Origin: Bidens hawaiensis
Lineage: Eukaryota; Streptophyta; Magnoliopsida; Asterales; Asteraceae
Direction of reading: 5' to 3'
Length of the DNA stretch: 64,000 nucleotides
NCBI GenBank assembly: GCA_021521415.1
Contig: JAIQDT010007306.1
Coordinates: 1 to 64,000, forward strand
Translations under genes and position numbers: made by a program
Part shown: piece after piece, positions 23,354-36,206 of the stretch
Layout: each line of letters opens with the position of its first letter
Position numbering within the stretch: the stretch's first letter is position 1
Notes under the pieces: generated by a model
Told to the model about the DNA's origin: nothing
The model's database searches: none
What the model saw: the letters and a program-made list of their open reading frames with translations, nothing else

Positions 23354-23362
23354 GTGGGGGAG
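23354..23362 (+). promoter_or_regulatory. Polypurine tract of Copia C
   Basis: GTGGGGGAG abuts the 3' LTR; it primes plus-strand DNA synthesis. Confidence 0.85.
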
Positions 23363-23821
23363 TGTTAAAAGGTTGGTTATAAGGCTTCATACAATTCAAT
23401 ATTTAGATAATAATATTTTCTTGGTTTTATTCGTGTATGTGCTTGCTGTTTAAACGAATTGATGGATATACTGCTGGGCTTGGAGTTCTGCTGTTGGGCT
23501 TGGAGTTCTGGCCCATTATTGGCCTATCTGATGTTATGGTTACATAAGGATTAATCAGGTGATATTGGAAGTTTTGGAGATACGTTTTCATATTTTTTCC
23601 ACGGTCTCTCTTGTTTTCTCTCTGATTAAACATCTACTTCATTGGTAATTAGATCTGTTCTCTTGAGAGTTTTGTAGCTTCGTTAAGATCATTATGATGA
23701 TCTAAGTTTGTGTAGTTGGTTCAATCGGTGGTGTAAAACTTTCTGTTAATAAAGTTCGTTTAAATCTTTGTTGATTGTTCTGATTTGCTATCAATTCAAG
23801 AAAGAGATATTGTTTGTGACA
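23363..23821 (+). repeat. 3' LTR of Copia C
   Basis: 459 bp, the partner of 18018-18483. It has fewer copies of the GGGCTTGGAGTT motif and a short insertion (near 23570, before GGAGATACG) relative to the 5' LTR. Confidence 0.93.
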
Positions 23822-23826
23822 ATAAT

Positions 23827-24090
23827 CGTACTACTTGGACACATATGTTTGCTATAAAAAGCAATGATTTTTATATCATCAAAGGTTTCATTCATATTGT
23901 TAAATATGGTTAAAAAAAATACTGGACCTACAAATCTACAACCAAAACCATTAGATCAAATAGCATATGAATTGGGGCATGGTCATCAACCCAAGTACTA
24001 TACGCAAGTAAAGGCATTTTACACCAAACATCTTGTGTTGGTTACAACTAGCTACATCAAATATCTTTGTCTGGCCTGTTTAATACACGA
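23827..24090 (+). pseudogene. Old Copia element D, right part (integrase remnant)
   Basis: Directly after the ATAAT duplication the integrase frame resumes as RTTWTHMFAIKSNDFYIIKG and runs to IHIVK. A later piece, GILHQTSCVG near 24020, is the region just before the usual TPQQN motif. The middle (RSDNG region) is lost or unrecognisable. Confidence 0.65.
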
Positions 24091-24682
24091 TTAAGCATGA
24101 TTAAAGAAAAAGTACAAGTAATTTTTTAATTTTTTCTTAAATAACTAAAATTAGTAGGTTAGGCTTTATCATTTTTTCTTGGTACATAAAACATGAAACT
24201 CTATTATAGACATGCAATATGAAGCAGTTAAACGAGTAGTATTTCATGTTTGGTACTTTGGTACATGAAAATACAACTGTACGAAGACCTATTATTTCAA
24301 TCTAAATTGCCTTTAAAATTTTGAAGAGATTGTGTTCTTACACAAACATACTTCAATACATGAATACGAATTGTCATCCAATATAAATAATCCGTATTAT
24401 AGAAAAACCAGATTGACAAGTGGGTTATAAAATAGTCATGAAATTAAAAGTAGAGTACTAATTGAAGATTCTTCAATCAGGTAGAAATATAAAAAACAAG
24501 TAGAAAATAGTAAAGAACAATATTTTTCTAAGGTTGTTTTGTTCCTTCGATGCCCAGCTTTTTCTCATGAACATTATACGTTGTATTATTCATGGTAACA
24601 GTAGAAATTTTTCTAAATTCGTTTACATTGGATGACAATTTGAATACTTGTGATAAAACAACAAATACTATATATAAAGGCA
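24091..24682. other. AT-rich intergenic DNA, nothing recognised
   Basis: No coding or repeat boundary seen between the end of Copia D and the MULE target duplication. Confidence 0.5.
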
Positions 24683-25169
24683 ATATCAATAGACAGAATT
24701 ACAGAAATTGTCCTTTATCTTTCACCCAAATTTCACTCGTGGTCCATCATCTTCAAAATTGATCTTTTTTATCCTTTATGTTTCAAAATCCAACATCGTT
24801 TGTCCTTTTCGCCTAACCCGGTTAGATTTTCTCGTTAAGTCAGGTCATGTGCCTTGCACATGAGGGCAAATTGGTCAATTTACCTATTTAATTAAAAAGT
24901 GTTTTAATAAATAAAGAAAAAAATAAAAAAAAACTAATATATATTTATATTCTTTTGTCTCTCTCCTCCCTTCTTCATCCTCCATAGCCACCACCAAGCT
25001 TTCCGGCGGCCACAACCGCCGGCCGCCACCGTCTTCTCTAGCCACTCCACCTCCTGCTGCCGTCTTCTCCGGCCTTCTTCTAAACCTCCAGATCTCGAAC
25101 ACACACAGAATCCGAGCCATGATGGTTCACCGGCAACGAAGTCGCCGGAGAAATCGACGGCTGTGGTAA

Positions 25170-25785
25170 CGAAGTCGCTGTTTTCGGTAAATTTCTTCGA
25201 GTTCAATGCCACAGTTTACTGCAAAATCCATTTCTAGCCTTATTATATATATTAACGATGCCACAGTTCCTCTAAATTTGGTGTTTCGGACTTGATCACT
25301 TTACTGAGCTCGCTTACATCTGCACCTGAAATTAGGGATGCTTGTGTTAACCATAAACTTTTGACAAGTGCTATATTTATATATGCTAGAAGTCTAGAAC
25401 GACATATACGATGTGACATCACATTTTTTTTTGAAATAATAATAATAATAAAATAAAAATAAAAAAACTACATGCTATAGATTGAACAGGCCATTTTTTG
25501 TTACAGTCAATTATAAAACACAGCTTGATGGCTAGAATCGGTTACTAAAATTGAAAAAGTCTGTAAAGGTTTGTTTTATTCTGTGATTTGCCCTTATGTT
25601 TATAACAAAACTCGTACAAAAACCAGGTTAATGACAAACGCATCCCTAAATATTAACCAGAATATATATTTTTTTTACCTGAAATACCATCCTAGTAACC
25701 TTGTTCTTGAGCCCAGGAAAAGCGTAGGATTTTTCCAAGTTCACGAGCCTTAAACCCCAAGTCAGATTCAACATCTTTTGCACCC
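25170..25785. other. Centre of MULE M1
   Basis: Unique AT-rich sequence between the inverted arms, with a short AAT/AAAT-rich tract near 25433-25465. No gene was recognised; a captured host fragment is possible but not shown. Confidence 0.5.
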
Positions 25786-25895
25786 GAGCCGTCGATTTCT
25801 CCGACGACTTCGTTGCCGGTGGACCATCATGGCTCGGCTTCTGTGTGTGTTCGAGATCTGGAGGTTTAGAAGCAGGCCGGAGAAGACGGCGGCAG

Positions 25896-26226
25896 TGTTG
25901 GTATTAAAGGCAGAATTGAAACAGTAAACACAAAATAGAAGAGCTCAACTTTTTTAATAAGGATAATTCAAGGTGTACATGAACTGAGAATTACAAAGCT
26001 TTAAATAGGGAAAAAGTAACCATAAAAGACTCAACAACCTACTAATTTAGTGGACTATCCTGTAACCCACTAGCCTATTATTAAGGACCCACTACTTATG
26101 AAATATTCAAAGACACACACATGCAACATGCACGTGTAACATGACTCAACAGAATTAATTAAACTACTTCAGCTTCATACACACATATTGAGCTCCATGT
26201 AACTAAGTTTGAATCACACTTCATTA
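25896..26226 (-). repeat. 3' LTR of Copia A
   Basis: 331 bp. Its partner at 44748-45078 differs at about eight positions, mostly transitions. Inside the element it is preceded by the polypurine tract AAGGGGGCG (complement of 26227-26235). Confidence 0.93.
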
Positions 26227-26236
26227 CGCCCCCTTG

Positions 26237-28070
26237 ATTCAAACTGCATCACCCCTAGCTTCCATCGAAAGAACACAAACTTTTCTTTAGTCACTGACTT
26301 GTAAGAATATCTGCCACTTGTTCATGGGTACTACAGAATTCCAGAATCACCTGCTCCTGCTCAACCAATTCACGAATAAAATGATACTTCAACTCTATAT
26401 GCTTAGCTCTGCTATGATGATTTGGGTTTTTTGACAAGCTGATAGTTGATTTGTTGTCGCAGAAAATCACGGTGGGACCCACTTGTTCCAAACTAAGATC
26501 TACCAAAATTCTTCGAAGCCACATAGCTTGACACGTTGCTCCAGTTGCAGCTATGTATTCCGCTTCGGTACTTGATAAAGCCACTGTAGCCTGCTTCTTG
26601 GAGCTCCATGAGACATCCCCGCTCCCCAATGAAAACATGTAGGCTGACACACTTTTGCGATCATCAACATTGCTGGCCCAATCACTATCACCATAACCCT
26701 TCAGAACAAGACCTTTTCCCTTTGTATACCATATACCAAAATCACTAGTGCCTGCAACATACTTGAGAATTCTTTGAGCAGCTCCAAGATGAATTCGTGA
26801 AGGTTTTTGTATAAACCTCGAAACCACACTCACTGCATGCGCCAAGTCAGGCCGTGAGTGAGTTAAATAAATAAGCCCCCTACCATGCTTCGAAAAACCT
26901 CTTCATTTGCTTTGTCTGCACCATCTTGCATGGATAGCTTCTCATTATAGTTAATGGGGGTAGATTCAGTATTACCTGAAATACCAAACTTGTGAAGCAA
27001 GTCTTTAGCATACTTTTGTTGGCTGAGAAAAATTCCCTCTCGAGTCTGTTTGACCTCCAGACCTAAGAACAGCTGTAATAAGCCCATGTCTGTCATTTCG
27101 AATGCATGTTGCATTCCCTTCTTAAATTCATGAACCAGTTCATCACTTGAGGAGGTATAGATAATTTCATCTACATATAAGCAAACATAGATGATATCTC
27201 CTATCAAAGTATTTTTGACATACAAGGTGGGTTCATTTTGACTTCGTTTATACCCTTGTTCAGCAAAATACTTGTCAATCTTGGAATACCAGGCCCTCGG
27301 AGCCTGTTTTAATCCATACAGTGCCTTCTTCAGCTTATACACCTTCTCTGGACTGGTTTCTGACACATAACCCTCCAGTTGCTCGACATATATTTCCTCA
27401 GTAAGATCACCGTTTAAAAAGGCTGATTCGACATCGAGTTGGTGCACATACCAACCCATATGCGCTGCTACTGCAAGTATAACCCTGATGGTTTTAAAAC
27501 ATGCCATAGGTGCAAATGTCTCCTAGTAATCAATGCCAGGAAGTTGAGAGTACCCCTTGGCTACCAACCGTGCCTTATGCTTTACTACTTGACCATCTGA
27601 GCCCACTTTGGTCTTGTACAACCACTTAACACCAACTATATTTTTGCCAAGAGGCAAACTAACCAACTCCCAAGTATTGTTCTTCTCGATGGCTTGCAAT
27701 TCACAGTCCATAGCCTTGACCCAATCGTTGCACTTAACAGCTTGAGAGTAGTGGATAGGGTCAGTGATATTGAGAGCAAAGTGACATGAAGTTAATTCAG
27801 TATCACTATCTGAAAGACCTTCTCCACTATGGTACTCATTAAGCCAGGATGGAGGTTTAGAAACTCTTTTTGAAATAGTGGATGCAGGGTTTAAAGGTGG
27901 GGTAGGCATATTTTCGTTGGTATAGGTAGATGTGGCTGGTTCAGCATTGGTATTAGGTGAGTTTTGAGTGAGGGTATGAGTAATGTCAGTAGCATTAGTT
28001 GTAGGCAAAGGTATGGTATTTTCATGAATAGTATCACTACTATTAGCCTCATGTGGAGAGTTGTCATAGT
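26237..28070 (-). pseudogene. Copia A pol, 3' half: reverse transcriptase and RNase H (broken)
   Basis: Continues the integrase/RT linker from 42341 after the Copia B insertion. Reverse transcriptase motifs are NNTWELVSLP, VKWLYKTK, QLDVESAFLNG and YGLKQAPRAWY. The catalytic box reads YVDE rather than YVDD, a lost second aspartate. RNase H follows with DSDWASN, SSTEAEYIAA and EQVADIL. Defects: TAG in place of a Glu codon at about 27520 (LPGIDY-stop-ETFAP), a frameshift near 26860 (between MVGG and the SRPD region) and another near 26290 after ADILT. Not functional. Confidence 0.9.
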
Positions 28071-28075
28071 CATAG

Positions 28076-28484
28076 AGTTGGTGCATTATGCCAGTAGTTC
28101 ATTTGTCTCGAGTTTATCGTGTCTGTAATCATTACGATGTTTGGTTTGTCGTGATAAACTAGTTAGTTTTGTTTTTGGTTTTGGCGAACTTAGCTTCTGG
28201 CGAAGTTAGGGACAACTTCGCCTAGGGTGTTAGGCGAAGTTGTCGTGTTATATTAACCTAACTTCCGCCGTTAGTTTGGAAGGTTTTTTGGGGTATTCGT
28301 CTTGTAAGCCGAAGCAGTGTTTTAGTGTGATTAGCATTCATATCTAATAGAAAAGTAACCTTTGTCTTACGTGTTACGTGTTCCTTTACGTGTCTCTCAT
28401 CTAAACACTCGTATCGTATACGTAGGGGATTCCGCACCCTCGTGTTACGAGATAATCCTGTGTTGATCCGGCTGGGAACCTACA
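28076..28484 (+). repeat. 5' LTR of Copia B
   Basis: 409 bp. The first base is A where the 3' LTR has the canonical T of TGTTGGTGC. Contains GGCGAACTTAGCTTCTGGCG followed by AAGTTAGGG, CAACTTCGCC and GGCGAAGTT at 28183-28245, a motif cluster also found as a minisatellite in the gypsy-type solo LTR S1. Confidence 0.93.
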
Positions 28485-28486
28485 AT

Positions 28487-28498
28487 TGGTATCAGAGC
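28487..28498 (+). promoter_or_regulatory. Primer-binding site of Copia B (initiator Met tRNA)
   Basis: TGGTATCAGAGC, two bases after the LTR end. Confidence 0.92.
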
Positions 28499-28935
28499 GT
28501 TTACTCGTGATTGTGTGGTTCGGGATTATCACACTTGTGTTAAACGAACTCCGCTAGACTTTTCACGGAATCGTTTCACGTAAAACACCGTTCGTTCAGT
28601 CCATTCCTACATTACATTGTCCCTGTCGCACTCCATACTATCTTTTACTCATTCGAAACAAGAAAAACACTGCTCAAAATCAGATCTCGCGACCTGCGAA
28701 GTTGCCGTCACCTGAAGTTAGGGTTTCAGCGAAGTTATAACTGGCGTAGTTGTACGTTGGTGAAGTTAATTGGCGAAGTTATACTTTGGCGAAGTTATAC
28801 TTTGATGAAGTTGTGCGTTGGCTAAGTTACGTGGTGAAGTTATAATCTGGTGAAGTTAACACGAGGTGAAGTTGTACTATCTTCACCTTCACGAAAGATC
28901 GTTTCATTTTGTTCCAACTCCTGTTTCGGTTTAAT
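28499..28935 (+). other. Leader of Copia B with degenerate GAAGTT repeats
   Basis: Non-coding leader between primer site and gag. From about 28690 to 28880 the word GCGAAGTT or GTGAAGTT recurs about ten times at irregular intervals of 13-25 bp, a loose version of the array in solo LTR S1. Confidence 0.7.
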
Positions 28936-31629
28936 ATGACGTCAATAAACATCACTGAACTGGTGAAAATGGAAGTTGAAGCTGGGTCAGCGACTAAAGC
29001 TCCAAAGTTACTTAAAGGCACTGATTTTGTTGCGTGGAAAGACAGATTTGAGCAGTATGTGAAATATCAAGATGCAAAGATGTGGGTATGCATTCAGGAT
29101 GGTTATATCCCTCCAACAACTGAGTTTGAAGGACGTGAGCAACTGAAAAAATATAATAAGATAGAGGATGATGAGAAGAAGATGTACGAGGCAGAAAGTA
29201 AGGCACTAGCTGCAATCACCATGGCACTACCTCAGGAAATTCTTCATACTTTCCGAAAGTACAAGACGGCTAGAGAATTGTGGGAAGCATTGGAGAGCCG
29301 CTATGAAGGTAACGTCGGAATTCGAAACTCCAAGATAAAGTTACTAAAAACTCAGTTCTCGGTATTCAAGTATTTTAAGAATGAATCGCTTGATGACATC
29401 ATTACAAGATACTATCACTTGATGACCGAATTGGACAACTACTCCATAAGGTATTCTGAGAGTGAGATTGTGGAAAAACTTCTTGATGCTCTTCCATCAA
29501 GATGGGAGATGTACACAGTTCTGATGAAAGAAGATAAAGAATTTGATAGTTTTGATTTAGAGAAGGTGGTTAACAAGTTTCATAATTATGAGCTTAACAT
29601 GTTACGAAAAGAGACGCCTACTGATTAGGTTCAGGATCCGGGAATGTATGGTGCAAAAGGCTCTGCAAACTCAAGCTCTAAAACAGATTCGACCGCCTAT
29701 TACTCAGGCGGGGAACCAAATTCTACGCAAGATGGTCATGTGATGATGAATATGGATGGAGATATATGCTTTGTAGCAAGTGGAAGTGGTTCCTCAAAAT
29801 CTCAATCTTCAGTCAGTAATTCTTCTACTAGTGCTTCAAATGTAAATTACTCAAAGATGCCTATGAGTGTGAAATCTGCTGAACAACAATTTGCCCTTTA
29901 TGCCTCTTTCATTGCGTCTTATGAAAATTACATCAAGGGAAAGATATTTGACCCTGCAACCTTGGATGAGGACTATGATCAGATAGATGCTGATGACATG
30001 GAAGAAATGGATCTGAAGTGGCAAATGGCGATGATAGTAAGAAGGGTAAAACGGTTTATGAAGAAGACTGGACAAAAATTCGTGGGAGAGAGACCGGGAT
30101 TTGACAAGTCAAAGGTTCGTTGCTACAACTGTCAACAGAATGGACACTTTGCGAGAGAGTGCCCAAATGAGAGAGTTGAACGGGGTCAGAACAGGCCTAC
30201 TCGGCAGAATGGGAATGGAAGTAAAATAAAAGCCATGGTTTCTCAACAGAATGGTGGATATAATTGGAACATCAAAGTTGAGGAGGTGATTGAGAAAGCC
30301 CATCTGGTGAATATCGTGAGTGAAAGAAGTGACAAGGAACCAGTGGAGGATCAAGCATACATGGCAGAAGTGAATGATCAGCTCTCAGAGGTATGTTCTG
30401 AACCTCATTGTGAACAATGTGAAAAACTGTCTGATCAATTAAATTCTTTAACCTATCAGTATGTAAGTTTGGAAAAAGAATTAAAAATTATAAAAGAAGA
30501 ACATCATTACTCTAAACAAAGGGAAAACAGTTACTTAGTCAAAATTAATGCTGGTGAAAAAGACATATGATGCCTTAAGGCAACATTAGCTGAGAAAATC
30601 CAAGTAAGCGATCTAAGTTATGAAGTTGTGGAAGAAAAAACCAAACTTATTGCTGAAAAGGACAAACAGATAGCTGATTATCAAGTGAAAGTGGTGGAAC
30701 TAAACAAAAAACTTGAACAGTTTAGGAACTCTTCAATGATGCTTAATCATGTCCTAAGTGTTCAACGTTCTCCTAACGATAAAGGAGGAATTGGATACAA
30801 TGAAGTTCCACCACCTTTTAACAATAACTACACATATAATCCTTGTAATCAGCCATCTGTCTTTGTTAAACCTGATCAGACAGTAACGGGAAATGTCAGC
30901 TCCATCGACTCACCCGTTAGAGTTCAATCAAGCAACACCAACGTTAAATTGAGCAATCATGAGAACCTCAATAAAGATGTTAATGAATCGGTTCAGACAG
31001 AATCATCAGTTGTGGATCAAGACTCCACGCATAAAGAGTCTGTGAACATTCGCAAAGTGGATAATGAAGTTGTGTTACTCAGAAGGGGGGAGAGTGATAC
31101 TTTTCGCAAAACGAAATCTTCTCTAAACCCATTCGTTCCCCCTTATGTGAAACAAACTGTCAGTGAAGTAACTTCATCCTCTACTGCAACTTCTGAAAAG
31201 AATGTTCGGATAGACACAGATTGTCCAAAGAAAATTAATTGTCCGAACAAAAGCTGTTTTCGATGTAACAAGGTAGGTCACTTTGTCAGCAACTGTCCGC
31301 TGAAGAGGAAGAAATCTAAAAATTTGAGGCCAACCAAAGCTGAAAATGGAACGAACACTAAAATTGGTACGGGTAAAAATTCTAATGCATCCAACTTTAA
31401 TCGTTGGACAAATTTAAGATTTCAAAGAAACCAACCTCGTTTTTTCCCAGTTAATCATAGAATGGGTAACTTCGAATCCATTAACGCTAGAAAATCATTT
31501 TTCTAGAAATCTTCCATTCAGATCAAATGAAAACTTCCCTCAAGGGAACTTTGGGCAACCAAGGAGTTGGATGCCGTTTGACAGGTTTGACCAACCCAAG
31601 ACCAGAAGGGCTTGGGTCCCCTGTTTTTA
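28936..31629 (+). pseudogene. Copia B gag with two zinc knuckles and coiled coil (stops)
   Basis: The likely start is the ATG at 28936 (MTSINITELVKMEVE). The N-terminal gag domain (FVAWKDRFEQYVKYQD, ELWEALESRYEGN, YYHLMTELDNYSI, LLDALPSRWEMY) is followed by a linker containing DADDMEEMDLKWQMAM. The first CCHC knuckle is CYNCQQNGHFAREC near 30121. A Lys/Glu-rich coiled coil follows at about 30400-30720. The second knuckle is CFRCNKVGHFVSNC near 31258. In-frame stops lie at 29626 (after ETPTD) and 30568 (after AGEKD); the frame changes near 31490 and a stop lies near 31627. A long gag with a coiled coil suits the SIRE lineage. Confidence 0.88.
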
Positions 31630-34600
31630 ATTCGTTCCTTTAATTGTGCAGGAACAGTCGAACAGGGCTGTGAACAACATGTGGGTTGTTGATAGTGGCT
31701 GTTCCCGGCACATGACTGGTAACAAGAATTTGTTACGTGATTTGAAAGCTGTACAAGGTGGAAGAGTTAGTTTTGCAGGAGAAAGTGGAGGAAGAATTTC
31801 TGGAGTCGGCACTTTTACTAATGGGAAAATCAAGTTGGAGAAAGTTAATTTTGTGGAAGAGTTAAAGCACAATCTTCTGAGCGTCTCTCAGATCTGTGAC
31901 GAAGACTACACTATGAACTTTACAAAGGATGAAGCACTCGTGCTTCATCCTGGTTTCAAGATTCCTGAAACCTGGGTTGTGATGAAAGCTCCAAGAGAGA
32001 AGAATACATACGTGATGGACATGAGGTCCACCAAAATGGAGACAGAAGACTCATGTCTCTTGTCAAAAGCAACAGAATCTGAGTCGGAATTGTGGCACCA
32101 TAGGATGGGTTATATCCATCTACGTAAGATGAACTACATAGTCAAGAATGAGCTGGTACTTGGGGTTCCATTAAAGAATTTCAACTTTGACGACCAGTGT
32201 CTGTCGTGCAAGAAAGGAAAGCAGCACAAGAAATCACATCACTCCAAAGTGGTTAACTCAATTGCCACACCTTTGGATTTGCTTCACATGGATCTGTTTG
32301 GTCCTATCAATGTTAAAAGCCTGGGTGGAACATCTTATTGCTTGGTGGTGATTGATGACTACTCACGTTACTCATGGGTTTATTTTCTGAAAGCTAAAGA
32401 CGAAACCGTGCAGTTGGTAATTAACTTGATTACCAAAGTGGAAAATATTGTTGGGGGAAAAGTCAAGTTCATCAGAAGCGATAATGGCACAGAGTTCAAG
32501 AACTATCAAAGGAAATGTTTTGTCTGCAGAAAGGGATAGAGCATCAGTTTAGTGCACCATATACTCCGCAACAGAATGAAGTAGCAGAAAGGAAGAACAG
32601 AACTTTAATTGAGGGGGCCAGGACTATGCTGGCAAATGCTAAACTTCCTGTGGTGTTCTGGGCTGAGGCTGTTGCCATGGCTTGCTATATCCTTAATCGT
32701 ATTTTAACTGTCAAAAGATTACATAAAACTTGTTATGAATTAATGCATGGTCGAAAGCCAAATTTGAAAGGTCTGGAAGCATTTGGGTCCCCATGTTCGA
32801 TCTTAAAGACTAACTCAAAATTTGGTGAGAAAGCTGATGAAGGTATTCTTGTTGGCTACGTAGTTGGGTCACCCAACAGAAGAGTCTTTAATCTATCGAA
32901 CAATAAGGTTGAGGTGGTCTGTAACACCGGCATTACAAGTTACAAATCACCAAAGCCTAGCACGGGACCAGCAGAGGCTTTCGATTATGATACATTATTC
33001 AAATCTTTTAATTTACCTTCTTTTGATTTTGCAGATACAGAAGAAAGAATGGCAACTCGGATGCTACTCGATGAAGATGAGGCATTTCTGCATCGTCCAC
33101 AGCTCAATGAACCTCATGCTGCTTCAAGTGGTGATGACTTTATCAATCCGTTTCACACTCAACACAATTAAGATGAAATCTCTCCAAATCTTGGAGAAGA
33201 CTTAGCGGTTGGTCCTGTCCAAACCACTAGAATCCACAAGGATCATCCCCTGGAGAATGTGATCGGTAATCCTTCCTATAGAGTGCGAACAAGAAGGAGC
33301 TTGGAAGAAAACACATGTGTGCATGCAAGCATTAAAAATACTGGTATTATGAATGAATGCTTGTATGCTTGCTTCATCAGTTAAATTGAACCAAAGAACT
33401 ATCAGATGGCATTAAAGGATAGCTCGTGGGTAGAAGCCATGCAGGAAGAATTGGCTCAGTTTAACAAAATGGAAGTATGGCGTTTGGTTGAAAAGCCGTG
33501 AGATGTGAATGCAATCGGTACGAAGTGGGTATTCAAATGCAAGAGAAATGAGAAAGGGGTAATCGTCCGGAACAAGGCAAGGTCAGTAGTCAAAGGATTT
33601 AATCAATAAGAAGGGATCGACTACAATGAGGTGTTTGCTCCTGTGGCAAGACTAGAAGCAATTCGACTGTTCTTGGCCTTTGCTGCACACAAAGATATGA
33701 AAGTGTTTCAGCTGGATGTTAAAAGTGCTTTTCTAAACGGCAAGGTCGATGAAGTGGTGTATGTCGAGCAACCTCCGGGATTTTCTGATCCAGACTTTCC
33801 AGATCATGTGTACAAGCTTAGTAAAGCATTATATGGCCTGCATCAGGCTCCACGAGCTTGGTACGCAACTTTATCTGATTATTTGCTGGAAAATGGGTTT
33901 GTGAGAGGAAAGATAGACAGTACGTTGTTTGTCAAGTGGAATGGGAAAGAATTTCTTCTCGTTCAGGTCTATGTGGACGACATCATCTTCGGAGCCTCAA
34001 AAGATTTCTATGTGTCAGGAGTTTGAAGCGGTTATGAAGAAAAGGTTTGAGATGAGCGCTATGGGTGAACTAACCTTCTTTTTGGGCTTACAGGTGGATC
34101 AGAAGAAGGATGGCATGTTCATTCATCAAACTAAATATGTTCACGATGTGCTTAAACGTTTTAAGATGAAAGAAAGCACCCCATTTGATACTCCGATTTG
34201 TATCAACCATAAACTAGGTGCTGACTCCGACAGTGATGAAGATGTGGACCCCACTCAGTATCGAGCAATTATAGGTTCTTTGATGTATTTAACTGCTTCC
34301 AGACCTGACATCATGTTTGCAGTTTGTCTTTGTGCTCATTTTCAGGCAAACCCAAAGGAGTCACACATGAAAGGAGTGAAGAGGATTTTGCGGTATCTTA
34401 AAGGGAAGCCTAAACTGGGTATCTGGTATCCAAAAGGAGGAGAACTAGATCTGGTAGCATACACAGACTCAGATTATGGAGGATGCAACCAGAACAGGAA
34501 GTCAACTACTGGTGGCTGTCAATTTCTAGGAGGAAGATTGGTGTTGTGGCAATGCAAGAAGCAGACTTCTGTAGCCATATCCACCTGTGAAGCAGAATAC

Positions 34601-34918
34601 ATGGCTGCATCAAACTGTTGCTCCCAGGTTTTATGGATACAACAACAAATGCGAGACTATGGTCAGAATTTCACTCAAACTCCTATTTGCATTGATAACA
34701 CTGCTGCTATCTCAGTAACTAACAATCCCATGAAACACAGTAAAACAAAACATATTGACATTCGTCATCATTTCATACGGGATTGTGCTGAGAAGAAACT
34801 AATCTTGCTTGCAAAAGTTGATTCCCTGGATAATTTTGCCGATCTTTTTACAAAAGCTTTTAACCGGTCCCGTTTTCAAAACCTTATTGAGCTTAATGGG
34901 ATGATCAATCCCGAGTAA
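31630..34918 (+). pseudogene. Copia B pol: protease, integrase, reverse transcriptase, RNase H (broken)
   Basis: Protease WVVDSGCSRHMTG at about 31683; pre-integrase motif LWHHRMGYIH and CLSCKKGKQ; integrase with HMDLFGP (Asp), FIRSDNGTEF (Asp) and NEVAERKNR (Glu); RT with [23 protein letters not shown] and VYVDDIIFG; RNase H with YTDSDYGGC, STCEAEYMAA and NFADLFTKAF. It ends at the TAA at 34916. Defects: a frameshift at about 32515, stops near 33169, 33382, 33499 and 33607, and a frameshift at about 34020. The catalytic RT box is intact. Confidence 0.92.
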
Positions 34919-36206
34919 CCATGTTTTCCTTTTGTGTTAAAAAAAAATCACTATCGCTGAGAATTATGTCAGTTGCTCAAGGTTGAAGGACATATTCTTG
35001 AATATGTTTGGTCCTTATATCTACGTGTAGATTCAAGGATAGCCATTAACCTAATAACTGAAAGCCACTGGGGCGGTTGTGATGAGTTTTTATTCCCTCG
35101 CTGAAAATTATATCGGTTACACTCAGTTGGCGGGACACATATTTGTATGTGTTTGGTCCTGCTAATCTACTGGATTTTCGGGATAGCCATTAACCCAAAG
35201 ACTTAGAAGTGATCGGGGCGTCTGAATATAAAATTCCTTTTAGGGAAATGATATACTTTTTCAGTCTATAGCTTCTCTTGAAGCTTCAAAATTGATGTTA
35301 AATTGAAAATTGATCCAACCTATGAAAAATGATAGATGAACTGATTTTGTGTGCCTAACGGGTGAAGTTATTATGCTTAAAAGACTTTAGAACAGTCATT
35401 GGTTGGTACGGTAGCTTTCCATGGTGCGTAAAAGTTAATGTGATACAAATTAAATCTGCTCGATTTACTGTGGAGAGTCATTTTAAAATATGCATGTCTT
35501 CACATATATCTCTCCGAATGATAGGCAGAAAAGTGATTACCCAGTCATACACGAGCCCGTTAGTGTCTTGATCCCCGCGTAGATTGTGTTATCCTTCTGC
35601 AGTGATCCAGATTCGGGACTTGCAGGTATTTGTTATAGTTTCTTAAAAAAAAAAAAACCAACTGAGTCTTGTGCAAGATGTAAGGATTATGAAGCCGACT
35701 CAAATGTACAATGTTTAAATCAGACACTACAGGTCGAAGTCAACTCGGGGTGATCTGGGGAAAGCCAAATACGCCTTGAGAATAGATAGGAGGTATCACA
35801 ATTCCTTAAGTGATGTCCATCTAAATTTTGAGCCTAATTGGACCTAATCCGTATCACTGAAGCAATGAGAATCATGCTAAGTTTTATACCTGCCTTCAAT
35901 CTATTTCTCTATGTCATAATAATGCTGAACATGGACCCTTGTGATAGCCTCTTAATTAGTATGATTCCATGTTAGGATTTTTTCTTAAACATGTAGGGTT
36001 CTCTACAGACTGAAATTTGATCACGTCAATGTTATTTTACTTATGTTTATTTTATATTATTATACGTCTGTCTTATGTGAATAACATAGAGTCTAGGGTT
36101 ACTCGTTTTTGGTCTTTTCTTTCTCTCAAAATTAACTTCGCTTGAGTGGCGATGTTACCAAACTGGCGAAGTTATCATAACTTCGCCACTGGGCTTTTAG
36201 AGAAAG
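34919..36206 (+). other. Long spacer between pol and ORF3 of Copia B
   Basis: About 1.3 kb with no long frame. It contains an internal pair of diverged repeats (35000-35060 and 35117-35225, sharing GGATAGCCATTAACC and TTTGGTCCT). Near 36130-36190 GGCGAAGTTA and AACTTCGCCAC form an inverted pair just before the TATA box. Confidence 0.6.

Larger units (their letters stand above)
18018..23821 (+). mobile_element. Copia retrotransposon C, nearly intact
   Basis: A complete 5804-bp plus-strand element. LTRs lie at 18018-18483 and 23363-23821 and start TGTTAAAAGG. The 5-bp target duplication is ATAAT (18013-18017 and 23822-23826). The primer-binding site TGGTATCAGAGC directly follows the left LTR, and a polypurine tract precedes the right LTR. 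Gag and pol are complete apart from three single-base frameshifts. LTRs differ by only a few substitutions plus short indels in a GGGCTTGGAGTT repeat, so the insertion is young. It lies in the integrase of Copia D. Confidence 0.95.

Noticed and set aside
24884..25212. Gly/Arg-rich frames in the left arm of MULE M1
   Set aside because: Located in an inverted terminal arm, with the same sequence in the other arm; no homology to a known protein was recognised.
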